DNA of 64,000 bases from Enterocloster asparagiformis. Lineage in GTDB: Bacteria; Bacillota; Clostridia; Lachnospirales; Lachnospiraceae. This document shows positions 1-9,580 of the stretch, piece after piece (the stretch's first letter is position 1; the number at the start of each line of letters is the position of its first letter). Below the pieces are notes generated by a model. It did no database searches and was not told the origin of the DNA. It saw only the letters and a list, made by a program, of their open reading frames with translations. Location of the stretch: positions 62,001 through 126,000 of the forward strand of contig JAGZSY010000015.1 in NCBI GenBank assembly GCA_018380885.1, given 5' to 3'. The position numbers and the translations under genes were made by a program.

Positions 1-1
1 T

Positions 2-2641
2 CTTGGGTCTGGTATGCCCGATAAACCGCCCCACCAGGTCCCTGGCGTTGATTACGGTCAGGGTGCGGTCCGGGTCGGTATCGGACCGGGGAATCACGTG
101 AAATTCCACCAGCGTGTCAACCAGGCGTTTTGCCAGCGTGCTCTTTCCCACCCCGGGCTTGCCGAGAATCACAATTCCGGCCAGACGCCCGGCGTTCCCC
201 GCCCGGTCCGGGGCCGGGCCGTCCCCGGCGTATCCACGTTCCACCACCAGGCGATGCACGATGTCCACGATGGCGGACGCCTCCACCGCGCCCTCCTCCG
301 GCGGGAACAGGCGGCGCGCCACCGCCTCGCGGGAGATAAAGCCGGGGAGCAAAGCGGCTTCCCGCCGGGCGCTCTCAGCCTCCGCCCGGATAAGGCCGGG
401 CGCCGTTTGCCCGGTTCCCACAGCATTTTCCGGCGCAGCCTCCTCGCGCCCACCCTCCGGGCCGTCTGCCGGTTCCTCATGCGGAGGATAATTGCTCTCG
501 TTCTCCCAGGCGCTGACCGCCACGCCCATCATCAGCGGATAGGCGAAAATTCCCTTTACGTTCTCCAGTGCCTGGGAGTCGCCGGGATCGCCAAAGCCCC
601 TGAGCCAAAGCGCCCGGCCGCGGATATCCTCGAATCCTCTGGTGCGCTGATCCAGGAACTCCCCCTTCTCAATGCCGCCCAGATAAGCCTTCCCGTCCTG
701 CCATCTGTAGATCAGCACCAGGCGATCCGACCCGGCGGTTCCGGGAAGCAGTCTGCGCATGTTGGAAAAGCTGCAATCCTTCTGGATTTCCAGGCAAAAA
801 TCCACAAATGACAGCTCTCCCATTTTCAGGGGAAGCCCTGTGTAGAGATGGTTGCTCACCTCCGGCAAACGGAACAGATAGGTGTAGTTAGCCGGATCGT
901 CCGGCGGCAGCTGCCGGAATGTCCGCGGGTCCGGCAGCCCGTCCTCTGTGTCGGCTCCGCTGCAAAATACCAGGCTGACGCAGCTCTTGGCTCCCTGCCG
1001 GCGATCGTCCTTCACCCGCCGGTTTCCATTGTAATTCACGCAGCAATACCGGCCGTTTCCAGCCTTAAAGTAGATCATATAGCGCTTATATTGGCGCATA
1101 TCCTCCATGTCCCGCAGCAGCACCAGTCCTCTGTTCAGCCACATTCCGCAGCGGCAGTCAAAATTAACCTGGTCGTAGCCGGTCAAATAGACGCCGTTAT
1201 AGTCGGCCGACGGAATATTTTCCGACAGCTTCCAATCCGCCATGGAATAGTAATATTCCCTGTAATTTAAAATCTCGCCCCGCGCCGCCTGCTCCTCAGC
1301 TGCGGACTCCCCGCTTTCCTCATCCGGCTTTTTCAGCCACAGCTCCTGGGTGCCCTGCAGGTGGTAATCCCGATAGCTGCGCAGCCATCTGCCGGAGTGG
1401 TAAACGCTTCCGTCGCGGCCCGCAAACGGCGTCTGCTTAATCTTCCGAAAATCCAGCAGTTCGCCGTCTCTGTACCGCCGGCTCTCGCCCTCCGTCAAAA
1501 AATACTCGTTGACCGAGGAATCCTCCTCGTACAGCGCCATAAAGAAGCCTTCCTGAAGCTCCCGGCAAATTTCCTCCTCGTCGTCCGGGTTGTCCTTAAG
1601 CTTCTTTACCACCCGGGATTCGATTCTCCCCCGCAGCTTAAACGCAATACGTCCCCCAAACGTACCGGTATAGAACCCCAGGGGGGTCCCCGCCTGATCC
1701 GCTGTGCCAAGCTCGATCCGCCGCCTGCTCTCCAGGTAAAACCCTCCGTCTCCAAACCCGGCCCTGGACACGCAGCAGTCGTTCCCCACCAAGGTATTGA
1801 TCATCAGGTTCGTATTGACATTGTCAAAAAATCCGGCATACTGGTTTTCCTTCTCACAGCAGTTGTCCCAGGCCAACGGCATAAACATACAAATCTGCCC
1901 CTCGGCGTAGGGGTAATACGGGCCCGGACTCGCAGAGTCCCACTTCAACACCTGGTAAATGTCCGGGCGCTCCGTCCGGGCAAGCTCCATCTCGTTCAGC
2001 CAGCCGGACTTCAACGCTTCTTCAATATTGCCTCCCCACTTGTACCTCCGTATGAGCATCCGGTCGCCCTCTCCCCGGCACAAGCAGCGCTGCAGTTCGT
2101 ACAGCGCCCAGCGCACCGATGCCTCCGGCCGTTCCAGCGCGCCTTCCTCTGCCTGATTTTCCCCTTCCACAGAAATCCGGAAGCGCACGCCGCTCTTGGT
2201 GTGCGCTTTCCCCGTGGGAAACGGAAAACGCCCGCTGATATAACGGCCGATCTCAATCGCCAGGCCGGACGCGCCCCCGTCCGTCTGTTCCTGCGGCCGG
2301 CTGTACAATTCAAATTCCGCCCGCACCGACTGCTCCCAGCCCGAATCCGCCTGATCTGTAAGATATTTCCAAATCAAGGCGGTCACCTTTACCGCCCGCT
2401 TCTCCGATAACGCCCGGCACAGCCGCTCCAGGCTTTCAAGCTCACAGCCACCCTTATTTTCCCACCGGGAAACCTGGCTCTGGGGAACTCCCATACGCTC
2501 CGCAACCTCGCTCTGAGTCAGCCCCCGGGCCACGCGCAGAGCCTTGATCCCCTCGGCCATCTCGGAATCCTTTCCCAAAAATCCGGTCAGATGATCAAAT
2601 GCACTTTGAAACTCCGCTTCATCATATGTTTTTGCTCTCAT
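2..2641 (-). CDS. XRE-HTH protein with C-terminal AAA+ (CbxX/SpoVK-like) ATPase domain, 3' end outside window
   Basis: I checked the minus frame codon by codon from the ATG at 2641 to the window edge. It is open for 880 codons with no stop, so the C-terminus lies outside. Residues about 28-75 form a helix-turn-helix (GLTQSEVAERMGVPQSQVSRW). A long central region of about 650 residues, rich in Tyr, Trp and acidic residues, is not recognised. An Ala/Glu/Pro-rich linker follows, then a P-loop near residues 823-832 (LGKPGVGKSTLAKRL) and a downstream ARDLVGRFIGHTRPK stretch. That last motif is characteristic of CbxX/CbbX/SpoVK AAA+ proteins. The start has an AAGGAG site at 2652-2657 and a near-perfect promoter upstream. 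Function is unknown; a DNA-binding regulator with an ATP-driven remodelling domain is the plain reading. Walker B and sensor residues lie beyond the window. Confidence 0.85.
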   Translation of the reverse strand, partial: MRAKTYDEAEFQSAFDHLTGFLGKDSEMAEGIKALRVARGLTQSEVAERMGVPQSQVSRWENKGGCELESLERLCRALSEKRAVKVTALIWKYLTDQADSGWEQSVRAEFELYSRPQEQTDGGASGLAIEIGRYISGRFPFPTGKAHTKSGVRFRISVEGENQAEEGALERPEASVRWALYELQRCLCRGEGDRMLIRRYKWGGNIEEALKSGWLNEMELARTERPDIYQVLKWDSASPGPYYPYAEGQICMFMPLAWDNCCEKENQYAGFFDNVNTNLMINTLVGNDCCVSRAGFGDGGFYLESRRRIELGTADQAGTPLGFYTGTFGGRIAFKLRGRIESRVVKKLKDNPDDEEEICRELQEGFFMALYEEDSSVNEYFLTEGESRRYRDGELLDFRKIKQTPFAGRDGSVYHSGRWLRSYRDYHLQGTQELWLKKPDEESGESAAEEQAARGEILNYREYYYSMADWKLSENIPSADYNGVYLTGYDQVNFDCRCGMWLNRGLVLLRDMEDMRQYKRYMIYFKAGNGRYCCVNYNGNRRVKDDRRQGAKSCVSLVFCSGADTEDGLPDPRTFRQLPPDDPANYTYLFRLPEVSNHLYTGLPLKMGELSFVDFCLEIQKDCSFSNMRRLLPGTAGSDRLVLIYRWQDGKAYLGGIEKGEFLDQRTRGFEDIRGRALWLRGFGDPGDSQALENVKGIFAYPLMMGVAVSAWENESNYPPHEEPADGPEGGREEAAPENAVGTGQTAPGLIRAEAESARREAALLPGFISREAVARRLFPPEEGAVEASAIVDIVHRLVVERGYAGDGPAPDRAGNAGRLAGIVILGKPGVGKSTLAKRLVDTLVEFHVIPRSDTDPDRTLTVINARDLVGRFIGHTRPK

Positions 2642-2662
2642 GGATCATGCAGCTCCTTGTGT

Positions 2663-2691
2663 GTTATATAAAAGATATATTTATGTTATAT
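2663..2691 (-). repeat. Direct repeat GTTATAT x2 in the leader of the HTH-AAA+ gene
   Basis: GTTATAT occurs at 2663-2669 and 2685-2691. The copies start 22 bp apart, about two helical turns, between the promoter and the ribosome site. This could be the operator for the HTH domain of the gene itself. That role is inference. Confidence 0.35.
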
Positions 2692-2696
2692 TTTTG

Positions 2697-2724
2697 ATTA
2701 TACCGCATATTTTGCATTTGTCAA
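2697..2724 (-). promoter_or_regulatory. Sigma-A promoter of the HTH-AAA+ gene
   Basis: Read on the minus strand, TTGACA (2719-2724) and TATAAT (2697-2702) are both exact consensus hexamers separated by 16 bp. They lie about 55 bp upstream of the ATG at 2641. Confidence 0.8.
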
Positions 2725-2795
2725 CTCCATTTGCAGCCCAATGGCAGCGGCTCCCAAACAAGCGGCGGTACCAACCGTCCGGACGCCGTACTCAT

Positions 2796-2836
2796 AAAAA
2801 AACGGCCCCGGGACAGATGCTTTTGTCCCGGGACCG
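2796..2836 (-). terminator. Rho-independent terminator of the fatty-acid operon
   Basis: A perfect 9-bp stem (2807-2815 with 2824-2832, CCCGGGACA/TGTCCCGGG) is followed on the minus strand by seven T (2796-2802). It lies just past the last gene of the fab operon. Confidence 0.85.
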
Positions 2837-2858
2837 CCGCAGCGCTTGCCCGCTGTTT

Positions 2859-3995
2859 TTATTCTGTTGTCACGCCCATCAGGCTGTCCATCACCTCGGG
2901 CACCGTGTATATCCGGTCCGCCCGGTAGGCATTGCTGCCGCAGAACAGCAGCGCGTTGGGCGTATCTCCCTGGGCGGCGTTCACCAGCGCCTGGGTGATG
3001 CAGTAGGGAATCTTGCCGATGTCGCAGCGCTCCAGGCACCGGTAGCAGTGCGGGATCGCCGGGCGTATGCCCTCGCCCACCGCGGTGAGGAACTCGTTTC
3101 GGATCGCCCGCCCCGGCATACCCACCGGGCTCTTGGTGATCACGATATCCGCCTTCCCCGCCTGGATGTACGCCTGCTTGTAAAGCTCCGGCGCATCGCA
3201 CTCCTCCGTGGTCACAAAGCGGGTCGCCACCTGCACGCCGTCCACGCCCAGACCGATCTGGTGCATCACATCCTCATGGGTGTAGATGCCTCCGGCCGAC
3301 ACCACCGGAATGTGCCTTCCGTACTTGTCGCCGTACTCCTTCACCACCTTCAGGATCGCCTTCACTTCCTCGTCATAGGCCTCCTGCTTATAGGTGGAGG
3401 ATACGTCCTCCGTGTCCGCTCCGTACTGGGTCAGCTGGTCCAGGGAAAAGCCCAGATGGCCGCCGGCCAGCGGTCCCTCGATCACCACGAGATCAGGCGC
3501 AATGTGGCACTTTCTGTCCCACATCTTGCAGATGACCATGGCGGACTTGGCAGTACTCACAATGGGCGCCAGCTTGATCCGGCGTCCCGGCACTCCGCCC
3601 ATCTCCCGGTACGCCTCCTCCACATACTCCGGCAGGGATACGGGAAGCCCCGCGCCGGAGATAATGATGTCGGCTCCGGCCTTCACGGCCTCCTTCACCC
3701 AGCGATCGTAATGTTTGGTGGCCACCATGATATTGAAGCCGATGGCTCCGTCCGGGGATATCTCCCGGGCCAGCTTCATTTCCTTGTGAATGGCGCGGGC
3801 GTTGGCCTCCTCAGGGTTCTCAGCAAAATCCGACTCCGTGAATCCAATCTGCGCGGCTGAGATAATCCCCATACCGCCAGCCCTGGCGACGGCGCCGGCC
3901 AGCCTGTGCAGGCTGATTCCAACACCCATCCCTCCCTGGATAATCGGTTTTTCTACGACTAAATCGCCAATAACTAACGGTTTTAACTCTTCCAT
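2859..3995 (-). CDS. FabK-like / nitronate monooxygenase family flavoprotein
   Basis: A protein of 378 residues of the 2-nitropropane dioxygenase / FabK superfamily, an FMN TIM barrel. Evidence is the N-terminal KPIIQGGMGVGIS, the flavin phosphate-binding IEGPLAGGHLGFS and PVVSAGGIYTHEDV. The C-terminus carries a Cys-rich HCYRCLERCDIG segment absent from the shorter FabK at 11314-12240. It is the last gene of the fatty-acid operon and its ATG overlaps the accDA stop (TGATG), so translation is probably coupled. A GTG one codon upstream is an alternative start. It may be a second enoyl-ACP reductase or a detoxifying flavoprotein. Family is secure, substrate is not. Confidence 0.85.
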   Translation of the reverse strand: MEELKPLVIGDLVVEKPIIQGGMGVGISLHRLAGAVARAGGMGIISAAQIGFTESDFAENPEEANARAIHKEMKLAREISPDGAIGFNIMVATKHYDRWVKEAVKAGADIIISGAGLPVSLPEYVEEAYREMGGVPGRRIKLAPIVSTAKSAMVICKMWDRKCHIAPDLVVIEGPLAGGHLGFSLDQLTQYGADTEDVSSTYKQEAYDEEVKAILKVVKEYGDKYGRHIPVVSAGGIYTHEDVMHQIGLGVDGVQVATRFVTTEECDAPELYKQAYIQAGKADIVITKSPVGMPGRAIRNEFLTAVGEGIRPAIPHCYRCLERCDIGKIPYCITQALVNAAQGDTPNALLFCGSNAYRADRIYTVPEVMDSLMGVTTE

Positions 3996-5752
3996 CACAT
4001 TCTCCTAAATCGATCGTACCGGTGGTTTGCCAGTTCCTCTCCGCTCATGGCTCCGTAAGCGCGGAAGAACTCTTCCATCGCCACATCCATGAACTCCGCC
4101 AACCGGAACAGATTTTCCTTGTTCGCAGGCTCCTCTTCCGGAATAATCCGCTCAATCAACTTTAAATTCTGTAAATCCTTTGCCGTCACCTTCATGACCT
4201 TGGCCGCATCCGGCGCTTTCTTGCTGTCCTTGTACAGGATGGAGGCAAATCCCTCGGGGGAGAGAATGGAGTAAATGGCATTCTCCAGCATCCACACCTC
4301 GTTGGCCACAGCCATGGCCAGCGCGCCGCCGCTTCCGCCCTCCCCGATCACAACGGAGAGCACAGGCACCTTCAGGGACGCCATCTCAAACAGGTTGCGG
4401 GCGATGGCCTCGCCCTGCCCCCGCTCCTCAGCCTCCAGGCCGCAGAACGCTCCCGGAGTGTCCACAAAACAGACCACCGGTCGATTAAAGGTTTCCGCCT
4501 GCTTCATCAGCCGCAGGGCCTTGCGGTATCCGTCCGGGGAGGGCATGCCGAAGTTGCGCTTGATATTTTCCTTGGTGTTCCTGCCCTTCTGCTGGCCGAT
4601 CACCGTCACCGGCATGCCGTGGAACATGGCGATGCCGCCCACCACAGCTCCGTCGTCCCCGAAATAGCGGTCGCCGTGAAACTCGATAAACTCATCGAAA
4701 ATGGCGTTGATATAGTCGGTTGCCACCGGCCGGTCCGCCTTCCGGGATAGAAGCACCGTGTCCCAGGCGGTTTTTCCACCGTCGTGACCGGATTTTCCCT
4801 TTTTATCCACAGAGACGGCCTTGCCGTCCTGATCGGAATGTGCATAAGCCTGGCTCAGCGCAGGGCGGGCGGCCCTGGGAACCATAGCGTGCTGCCGGTG
4901 CATGAACAGAATCTGGCCGATCACCTTCTTCTGGTCTCTGCGCTCCACGATTTTATCCACAAAACCGTGGTCCAGCAGGAACTCGGACCGCTGGAAGCCC
5001 TCGGGAAGCTTCTGGCCGATGGTCTGCTCAATCACCCGCGGGCCGGCAAAGCCGATAAGCGCACCCGGCTCCGCCAGAATGATGTCGCCCAGCATGGCGA
5101 AGCTGGCCGTCACGCCGCCGGTGGTGGGGTCGGTGAGCACGCTGACAAACAGCTGGCCGGCCTCGTGGTGGCGCTTCAAAGCGGCTGAGGTCTTGGCCAT
5201 CTGCATCAGGGACACGATGCCCTCCTGCATGCGGGCGCCGCCGGAGCAGGCGAACAGGACCACCGGGAGCCCCTCTTTTGTGGCGCGCTCCACCGCGTCC
5301 GTGATCTTCTCTCCCACCACATGGCCCATGCTGCTCATGATGAACCGGGCGTCGCAGACGCCGATCACCGCCGGGCTGCCGTCCACCGTGCATTTTCCCG
5401 TGACAACCGCCTCATTCAGACGGCTCCTCTCCCGGGCCGCCTGGATTTTCTTCTCATATCCGGGAAATTCCAGGGGATTGGAGATGGGCATATCCTTGTT
5501 CCACTCCTCAAACGATCCCTCGTCGGCAATCATCTCGATGCGGCGGTATGCGTGAACGCGGAAATACCCGCTGCATTTCGGACACACGTAGTAATTGTTG
5601 ACAACATCCTCCACATAGATGGGCTGGCCGCACTTGTTGCACTTGCGCCACAAGCCTTCCGGAATGTTCGGCTCCGCGCCGTCATTCCCCTCCTGCGGTT
5701 TGTATTTTGCATCGATCCTGGTATATGTCTTTTTGAACATATTCCGCAGCAT
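3995..5752 (-). CDS. accDA: Acetyl-CoA carboxylase carboxyltransferase, fused beta and alpha subunits
   Basis: One uninterrupted reading frame of 585 residues carries both halves of the carboxyltransferase. Residues about 1-290 are AccD-like, with the CNKCGQPIY...CPKCSGYF zinc ribbon and the SGGARMQEG region. Residues about 310-585 are AccA-like, with [55 protein letters not shown] and [10 protein letters not shown]. The linker near residues 290-325 is charged. The enzyme transfers the carboxyl group from biotinylated AccB to acetyl-CoA to make malonyl-CoA. A TTG at 5758 is an upstream alternative, but the ATG at 5752 has better spacing from GGAAGGGG. In most bacteria these are two genes; the fusion would fix 1:1 stoichiometry. 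Confidence 0.95.
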   Translation of the reverse strand: MLRNMFKKTYTRIDAKYKPQEGNDGAEPNIPEGLWRKCNKCGQPIYVEDVVNNYYVCPKCSGYFRVHAYRRIEMIADEGSFEEWNKDMPISNPLEFPGYEKKIQAARERSRLNEAVVTGKCTVDGSPAVIGVCDARFIMSSMGHVVGEKITDAVERATKEGLPVVLFACSGGARMQEGIVSLMQMAKTSAALKRHHEAGQLFVSVLTDPTTGGVTASFAMLGDIILAEPGALIGFAGPRVIEQTIGQKLPEGFQRSEFLLDHGFVDKIVERRDQKKVIGQILFMHRQHAMVPRAARPALSQAYAHSDQDGKAVSVDKKGKSGHDGGKTAWDTVLLSRKADRPVATDYINAIFDEFIEFHGDRYFGDDGAVVGGIAMFHGMPVTVIGQQKGRNTKENIKRNFGMPSPDGYRKALRLMKQAETFNRPVVCFVDTPGAFCGLEAEERGQGEAIARNLFEMASLKVPVLSVVIGEGGSGGALAMAVANEVWMLENAIYSILSPEGFASILYKDSKKAPDAAKVMKVTAKDLQNLKLIERIIPEEEPANKENLFRLAEFMDVAMEEFFRAYGAMSGEELANHRYDRFRRM

Positions 5753-5838
5753 TGGCAATCCCCTTCCTTTCTATCACATCATACCCGCCGCCCGGCGCGC
5801 CGTCTTTCACGCCGCCCGGATGACTGCCGTTTCAGCAT

Positions 5839-7191
5839 CTATTTCACGTAATCCGGGAAATACTTCTCGATAAAGCCCGTATCCGTGTTTCCCTCCTGGA
5901 ACGCCTCGTTCTCCAGTATCTCATACTGGAAATTCACATTGGTCTCAATCCCTTCGATAATCAGCTCGCCCAGCGCGCTTCTCATCTTGGCGATGGCGGA
6001 GGCCCGGTCCTTGTCGTAAACGATCAGCTTCATCAGCATGGAATCGTAGTTGGCCGGCACCTTGTAGTCGCTGTAGATATGGGAATCCACGCGCACGCCG
6101 TTTCCGCCCGGCGCATGGACGTTGGTGATCAGACCAGGACAGGGCATAAAGTTCCTGGACGGATTCTCAGCGTTGATCCGGCACTCGATGGCATGGCCGC
6201 TGATCACAACGTCCTCCTGCCTTACGCTGAGGGGTTCCCCGGCAGCCACGCGGATCTGCTCTTTGATCAGGTCCATGCCTGTCACCATCTCCGTTACGGG
6301 ATGCTCCACCTGAATCCTGGTGTTCATTTCCATAAAATAGAAATCTTTGTTTTTGTCCAGCAAAAACTCAATGGTTCCCGCGTTCTCGTACCCAACGGCC
6401 TTGGCCGCGCGCACGGCCGTATCGCCCATACGCTCGCGCAGGTTCTGGGTGATCACGTCGCAGGGGGATTCCTCCAGCACCTTCTGGTGGCGGCGCTGGA
6501 TGGAGCAGTCGCGCTCCCCCAGATGAACCACGTTGCCGAACTTATCCGCCATGATCTGGAACTCGATGTGGCGGGGCTGCTCGATATATTTCTCGATGTA
6601 CATGGTGTCGTCGGAAAAGCCCTTCACGGACTCCATCTGGGCCGCGTTGAAGTTCTCCGTAAAATCCGCCTCGCTGCGGGAGATGCGCATACCCTTGCCG
6701 CCACCGCCTGAGGACGCCTTGATCATCACGGGGAAGCCGATGGCCCTGGCCATCTCCAGCGCTTCCGCGGCGTGGTGTACCGGCTCCTTGCTGCCCGGCA
6801 CCACGGGAACGCCCGCGTCCATCATGGTACGGCGGGCCTCGGACTTGTTGCCCATCCGGTTGATGATCTCAGCGGAGGGGCCGATGAAGGCGATGTTGCA
6901 CTCCGCGCAGAGCTTGGCGAACTTGGCGTTTTCCGACAGAAAGCCAAAGCCCGGATGAATGGCGTCGGCCTTTAAAGCCACGGTGGCCGCCAGAATCCGT
7001 TCCATGTTCAGATAGCTCTGACCCGACGCCGCGGGGCCGATACAGATCGCCTCGTCGGCCAGCAGCGTGTGCAGGCAGTCCCGGTCCGCCTCCGAATAAA
7101 TGGCTACGGTCTGAATGCCCATCTCACGGCAGGCACGGATGATGCGGACCGCGATCTCTCCTCTATTTGCAATCAAAATCTTCTTAAACAT
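5839..7191 (-). CDS. accC: Acetyl-CoA carboxylase, biotin carboxylase subunit
   Basis: A protein of 450 residues, the normal AccC length. It starts with MFKKILIANRGEIAVRIIRA and shows the ATP-grasp glycine loop (KASSGGGGKGMRISRS), the EKYIEQPRHIEFQIMADK segment, FMEMNTRIQVEHPVTE and the C-terminal biotin carboxylase domain. It carboxylates the biotin on AccB using ATP and bicarbonate. It has a GAGGTGG ribosome site and lies in the operon between fabZ and accDA, so the whole carboxylase is encoded in one transcript. Confidence 0.97.
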   Translation of the reverse strand: MFKKILIANRGEIAVRIIRACREMGIQTVAIYSEADRDCLHTLLADEAICIGPAASGQSYLNMERILAATVALKADAIHPGFGFLSENAKFAKLCAECNIAFIGPSAEIINRMGNKSEARRTMMDAGVPVVPGSKEPVHHAAEALEMARAIGFPVMIKASSGGGGKGMRISRSEADFTENFNAAQMESVKGFSDDTMYIEKYIEQPRHIEFQIMADKFGNVVHLGERDCSIQRRHQKVLEESPCDVITQNLRERMGDTAVRAAKAVGYENAGTIEFLLDKNKDFYFMEMNTRIQVEHPVTEMVTGMDLIKEQIRVAAGEPLSVRQEDVVISGHAIECRINAENPSRNFMPCPGLITNVHAPGGNGVRVDSHIYSDYKVPANYDSMLMKLIVYDKDRASAIAKMRSALGELIIEGIETNVNFQYEILENEAFQEGNTDTGFIEKYFPDYVK

Positions 7192-7220
7192 CGGCTTTCC
7201 ACCTCATTTTCCCTATTCAA

Positions 7221-7646
7221 TCAGCCAATCATAAAGGTAAGCTCGGCGCTGGCCGCAAGCTTGCCGTCCACAGTCGCGGTAGCCTTTCCTATGCCCACCG
7301 GGCCCTTCTGCTTGATGATCTCGCACTCTAAGCGCAGCTTGTCGCCCGGGCGCACCATCTGTTTGAATTTGCAGTTGTTGATGCCGCCGAAGTATCCGGT
7401 CTTACCCTTGTAGCCCTCCACGCTGAGCATTGCCACAGACCCCACCTGGGCCAGGGCCTCGATGATCAGCACGCCCGGCATCACCGGGTTGTGGGGGAAA
7501 TGTCCCTGAAACTGCGGCTCGTTGAAGGTTACGCATTTATAACCCACCGCGCGCACGCCCGGCTCCAGCTCCTCGATGCAGTCCACCAGCAGAAACGGAT
7601 GTCTGTGAGGCAGAATTTCCTCAATCTCTTTGATTCCCATTAACAT
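7221..7646 (-). CDS. fabZ: 3-hydroxyacyl-ACP dehydratase FabZ
   Basis: A protein of 141 residues with the hotdog-fold active site. Residues [11 protein letters not shown] are followed by [22 protein letters not shown], which holds the catalytic His and Glu. It dehydrates 3-hydroxyacyl-ACP to trans-2-enoyl-ACP. The start at 7646 follows AGGAG with a 7-bp spacing. It sits between accB and accC, a common clostridial order. No fabA, fabM or fabN homologue is visible in the cluster, so the route to unsaturated fatty acids is not encoded here. Confidence 0.97.
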   Translation of the reverse strand: MLMGIKEIEEILPHRHPFLLVDCIEELEPGVRAVGYKCVTFNEPQFQGHFPHNPVMPGVLIIEALAQVGSVAMLSVEGYKGKTGYFGGINNCKFKQMVRPGDKLRLECEIIKQKGPVGIGKATATVDGKLAASAELTFMIG

Positions 7647-7684
7647 GTGCGTTCTCCTCTCTGCGCAAAACAGCTGCCGCGCTG

Positions 7685-8182
7685 TCAGCGGATGCGGAAC
7701 AGCGGCTGTCCGTACTCCACAACTTCCTCATTCTTCACCAGCACGGCCTCCACAACGCCGTCGTACTCGCTCTCGATCTCATTCATCAGCTTCATGGCCT
7801 CGATGATTCCCAGCACCTGGCCCTTCTTCACCGTGTCCCCCTCCCTGACGAACGCCTCGGCATCCGGAGAGGAGGCGTTGTAGAACGTGCCGACCAGCGG
7901 GCTGGTAACCACCTTGTCGGAGCTGATTCCGGCATCCGCTGCCGGCTCAGCCACAGCGCCGGCAGCCGCGGGTGCAGCCTGGGCGGCCATGGCGGCTCCC
8001 ATCATCTGGGCGCTGACCGCGGCCGAGGCCGCGTCCATGGCGGGCGCGCCTACGGTGACGATCTGAGGCATCTCCTTCTCACGCTTTAAGGAAATCTTGA
8101 CATTTCCCTCTTCCAACTCAAAACTGGTCAGGTTGTAATCGGATACAGCTTTTACCAGTGTCATAATCTCATCTATATTCAT
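7685..8182 (-). CDS. accB: Biotin carboxyl carrier protein of acetyl-CoA carboxylase
   Basis: A protein of 165 residues. The C-terminal biotinyl domain contains [12 protein letters not shown], whose lysine is the biotinylation site. An Ala/Pro-rich flexible linker at about residues 45-90 joins it to the N-terminal region ([20 protein letters not shown]), as in other AccB proteins. It carries the carboxyl group between AccC and the fused carboxyltransferase. The start is supported by GAGGG upstream. Confidence 0.96.
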   Translation of the reverse strand: MNIDEIMTLVKAVSDYNLTSFELEEGNVKISLKREKEMPQIVTVGAPAMDAASAAVSAQMMGAAMAAQAAPAAAGAVAEPAADAGISSDKVVTSPLVGTFYNASSPDAEAFVREGDTVKKGQVLGIIEAMKLMNEIESEYDGVVEAVLVKNEEVVEYGQPLFRIR

Positions 8183-8221
8183 GATTTGCCCTCTTTCTTT
8201 CCCTGAACGCGAAACAGCAGT

Positions 8222-9460
8222 CTATTCGCAGAAGCGTTTTACCAGCAGGCTGGCGTTGTGTCCGCCGAAGCCCAGAGAGTTGCTGATGGCGTAATTCACT
8301 TCCATGTTCACGCCCTCGCCCGGCACATAGTCCAGGTCGCAGCCCTCGCCCGGGTTCTCCAGCCCCACGGTGGGATGCACATATCCCTCTTCAATGGATT
8401 TCACGCAGGTGATAAACTCCACGCCGCCGGCCGCGCCGATCAGGTGCCCGATCATGGATTTGGTGGAGCTGACCTTCACATCGTACGCGTGGTCGCCCAG
8501 GGCCAGCTTGATGGCCTTGGTCTCGAACAGGTCGTTGTGGTGAGTGCTGGTTCCGTGGGCGTTGACATAGTCGATGTCCTCCGGGGTGATGCCCGCATCC
8601 TTGATGGCATCCAGCATCGCTCTGGCAGCGCCGCTGCCGTCCTCAGCAGGGGAGGTGATGTGGTACGCGTCGCAGGTTGCGCCGTAGCCCACAACCTCGG
8701 CCAGAATCTTCGCGCCTCTGGCTTTGGCGTGCTCTAAGGACTCCAGAACCACCACGCCCGCGCCCTCGCCCATCACAAAGCCGCTGCGGTCTCTGTCAAA
8801 GGGTACGGATGCCCGCTTGGGATCCTCGTTGGTGCTCAGGGCGGTCAGGGCGGAAAAGCCCGCGATGCCGATGGGGGTGATGGCCGCCTCCGTGCCTCCG
8901 GCCAGCATCACGTCCACCTCGCCGTACTGGATAGAGCGCAGGGCTTCACCGATGGAGTGGGTGCCCGTGGCGCAGGCTGTGACCACGTTGATGCACTTGC
9001 CCTTTAAGCCAAACTGGATAGCGACGTTGCCTGCCGCCATGTTGCTGATCATGATCGGCACCATCAGCGGATTCACGCGGCTGGGTCCCTTTTCATCCAG
9101 TTTTTTACATCCGCGCTCGATCTCCTGCAGGGAACCGATTCCGGAACCAATGCTGACGCCCACGCGGAAGGGATCTTCCTTTTCCATGTCCAGACCGGAC
9201 TGCTGCATCGCCTGGCTGGCTGCAGCCACCGCAAACTGCGAGAAGCGCTCCATGCGGCGGGCGGTCTTGTTGTCCATATACGCCTTGGGATCAAAATCCT
9301 TTACCTCTGCCGCCAGCTTGCACTTGAATTCCGCAGTGTCAAAGCAGGTGATGGGGCCGATTCCCACCTCTTTATTCTTAATACCGCTCCAGAAGCTGTC
9401 TACATCATTTCCTATCGGGGTAATCACTCCCAGGCCGGTTACAACAACTCTCGTTTTCAT
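8222..9460 (-). CDS. fabF: Beta-ketoacyl-ACP synthase II
   Basis: A protein of 412 residues, typical of FabF. It begins MKTRVVVTGLGVITPIGND, has the nucleophile cysteine in VVTACATGTHSIGEA, and the two catalytic histidines in NAHGTSTHHND and KSMIGHLIGAAGG. It extends acyl-ACP with malonyl-ACP. AGGAG precedes the ATG. The 120 bp between this gene and the upstream fabG contains a short hairpin (TTGACC/GGTCAA) but no clear terminator. Confidence 0.97.
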   Translation of the reverse strand: MKTRVVVTGLGVITPIGNDVDSFWSGIKNKEVGIGPITCFDTAEFKCKLAAEVKDFDPKAYMDNKTARRMERFSQFAVAAASQAMQQSGLDMEKEDPFRVGVSIGSGIGSLQEIERGCKKLDEKGPSRVNPLMVPIMISNMAAGNVAIQFGLKGKCINVVTACATGTHSIGEALRSIQYGEVDVMLAGGTEAAITPIGIAGFSALTALSTNEDPKRASVPFDRDRSGFVMGEGAGVVVLESLEHAKARGAKILAEVVGYGATCDAYHITSPAEDGSGAARAMLDAIKDAGITPEDIDYVNAHGTSTHHNDLFETKAIKLALGDHAYDVKVSSTKSMIGHLIGAAGGVEFITCVKSIEEGYVHPTVGLENPGEGCDLDYVPGEGVNMEVNYAISNSLGFGGHNASLLVKRFCE

Positions 9461-9580
9461 ACAATCTCTCCTGTTCTAATCCGAAATATCCGTTACATCT
9501 CGATCGCTCAGAGGCCTTATCTTCTTGACCAGAAAGAAGGTCAAAAAGCCCGGGATTCCCCCGCCCCCTGAACTGTTACG

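Noticed and set aside
14..2410. Plus-strand open frames of 265, 140 and 349 codons at the left end
   Set aside because: They lie in the codon-mirror frame of the 880-codon minus gene, lack ribosome sites and have no recognisable domains. The minus frame has an HTH, a P-loop and a promoter.
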